A DNA stretch of 6,306 nt from an uncultured Desulfovibrio sp. (GTDB lineage Bacteria > Desulfobacterota > Desulfovibrionia > Desulfovibrionales > Desulfovibrionaceae), in NCBI RefSeq assembly GCF_949282365.1, contig NZ_CASDOY010000073.1, positions 1 to 6,306 of the forward strand, written 5' to 3'. Position numbers and translations under genes: made by a program. Shown here piece after piece: positions 5,146 through 6,306 of this stretch (positions are counted from its first letter, which is position 1; each line of letters opens with the position of its first letter). The notes beneath the pieces were generated by a model that worked only from the letters and a program-made list of their open reading frames with translations, had not been told where the DNA came from and searched no databases.

Positions 5146-6306
5146 ATGTCTGGAGTATCTCGTCATATACGTTTGTTACCGCCTGAGTTGCGCAATCAGA
5201 TCGCCGCCGGCGAGGTGGTGGAGCGCCCGGCCAGTGTGGTCAAGGAACTGGTGGAAAACAGCCTGGACGCCCAGGCCACGCGCGTGGACGTCATGCTGGA
5301 GAACGGCGGCCAGAGCCGCATCCGAGTACAGGACGACGGCACGGGCATCGCCCCCGGCGAGCTGGAACTGGCCGTGACCCGCCATGCCACCAGCAAGATC
5401 GCCAGCCTGGACGATCTGGAGCGGATCGCGTCCTACGGTTTTCGCGGCGAGGCCCTGCCCAGTATCGCCTCCGTGGCCCGCTTCAGCATGGAATCCGCCG
5501 TGAGCGGCCCGGACGGCGGCACGGAAGCCGCCCGCATCGTGGTGGAGTTCGGCCGCCTGCTGGCGGCGGAGCCCTCGGCCCTGCACCGGGGCACCATCGT
5601 GGAGGTGCGGGACCTGTTCAGCAATATACCCGCGCGGCTCAAATTTTTGAAGACCCCGGCCACGGAGTTCAAACGTGCCCAGGACTGGCTGCTGCGCCTG
5701 GCCCTGGCCCGCTGCGACGTGGGCTTCAGCCTCAGGGCCGGGGAGCGCGAGGCCCTGCGCTTTTTGCCCGGACAGAGCCTGCGGGAGCGTCTGGCCCTGA
5801 TCTGGCCGCGCCTGGTGGTGGAGGCCCTGCGCCCCTTCGACGGCGAGCGCCACGGCATCCGGGCGCACGGTCTGGCGGCCCTGCCCTCGGTGAGCCAGCA
5901 GCGCGGGGACCGCATCCTGCTCTATGTCAACGGCCGCAGCGTCAGCGACAAGCGCCTGCTGGCGGCCGTGCGCGAGGCCTACAAGGGCCGCCTCACCAGC
6001 CGGGACTATCCGCAGGTGGTGCTGTTCGTGGATATGCCGCCCGACGCGGTGGATGTCAATGTCCACCCGGCCAAGAGCGAAGTCCGCTTCCGGGACGAGT
6101 CGGCGGTCTTTTCCGCCGTGCTCCACGCCGTGCAGGGGGCGCTGGTCGGCGATGTGGAGGACGTGCTGGACGCGGCCCGCGCGGCGGACGACGCCCGCCC
6201 GGCAGGCACGCGGGCCGGCCTCTGGGACGGGCTGCCGCCGAGGCCGCAGGGCTTCTGGGGCAGCGCCGATGCCGCGCCCCTGCTGCGCGGCAGGGCGGAA
6301 GACGCG
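5146..6306 (+). CDS. mutL: DNA mismatch repair protein MutL (N-terminal part, runs off the window)
   Basis: The first 387 codons of MutL, which couples mismatch recognition by MutS to strand incision in post-replicative repair. The GHKL ATPase domain is complete in its motifs: NQIAAGEVVERPASVVKELV (17-36) followed by the catalytic-region ENSLDA (37-42), DDGTGI (63-68), ATSKI (81-85) and GFRGEAL (98-104). Glu34 and Asn38 match E. coli Glu29 and Asn33. The transducer domain follows, with VNGRS and NVHPAKSEVRF (305-315), whose Lys310 corresponds to E. coli Lys307. After about residue 340 the sequence becomes the Ala/Gly/Pro-rich linker. The C-terminal dimerisation and possible endonuclease domain lies beyond the window, so the DQHAAxERI nuclease motif cannot be checked. 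The start is ATG at 5146; an in-frame TAG at 5134-5136 excludes an earlier start. The ribosome-binding site is weak. The first dozen codons are AT-richer than the rest, as is common at translation starts. No mutS is visible nearby. Confidence 0.97.
   Translation, partial: MSGVSRHIRLLPPELRNQIAAGEVVERPASVVKELVENSLDAQATRVDVMLENGGQSRIRVQDDGTGIAPGELELAVTRHATSKIASLDDLERIASYGFRGEALPSIASVARFSMESAVSGPDGGTEAARIVVEFGRLLAAEPSALHRGTIVEVRDLFSNIPARLKFLKTPATEFKRAQDWLLRLALARCDVGFSLRAGEREALRFLPGQSLRERLALIWPRLVVEALRPFDGERHGIRAHGLAALPSVSQQRGDRILLYVNGRSVSDKRLLAAVREAYKGRLTSRDYPQVVLFVDMPPDAVDVNVHPAKSEVRFRDESAVFSAVLHAVQGALVGDVEDVLDAARAADDARPAGTRAGLWDGLPPRPQGFWGSADAAPLLRGRAEDA

Noticed and set aside
5176..6126. Minus-strand open frame opposite mutL
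   Set aside because: mutL motifs on the plus strand are unmistakable. The antisense product has no domain and is His/Gln/Ala-rich.

Overview
The window is a GC-rich bacterial chromosomal segment. Its codon use, its overall gene content and the style of its intergenic hairpins fit a Desulfovibrionaceae-type Deltaproteobacterium. That placement is a judgement by eye, not the result of a search. Four genes are well supported or recognisable as families: a sugar-aminotransferase gene, a fused GtrA/glycosyltransferase gene, an EamA-type transporter gene and the 5' two-thirds or so of mutL. A fifth, small zinc-ribbon gene has no functional name.

Layout. Positions 1-358 hold no convincing gene. They contain a 27-bp direct repeat, an unusually AT-rich stretch, a four-tract G-quadruplex motif and a very strong hairpin that probably closes the leftward transcription unit. 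Positions 359-3137 are a leftward two-gene unit: first a DegT/DnrJ/EryC1/StrS aminotransferase, then a membrane GtrA domain joined in frame to a family-2 glycosyltransferase. Positions 3138-3631 are a divergent, very GC-rich intergenic region with several inverted repeats. A rightward EamA-family transporter follows (3632-4558) and converges, across a 14-bp hairpin, on a small leftward zinc-ribbon gene (4747 to about 5049). mutL starts rightward at 5146 and runs off the window.

How the genes fit together. The aminotransferase and the GtrA-glycosyltransferase make a plausible surface-glycan pair. One would aminate a nucleotide-linked keto-sugar; the other would transfer a sugar and provide a flippase-like membrane domain. 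The EamA transporter, the zinc-ribbon protein and mutL show no clear functional link to that pair or to each other.

The most interesting points are the in-frame GtrA-GT2 fusion, which keeps a good internal ribosome-binding site and start codon exactly at the domain boundary, and the compound hairpin plus G-quadruplex at the end of that operon. I see no CRISPR array, rRNA, tRNA, insertion sequence or clearly new defence system.
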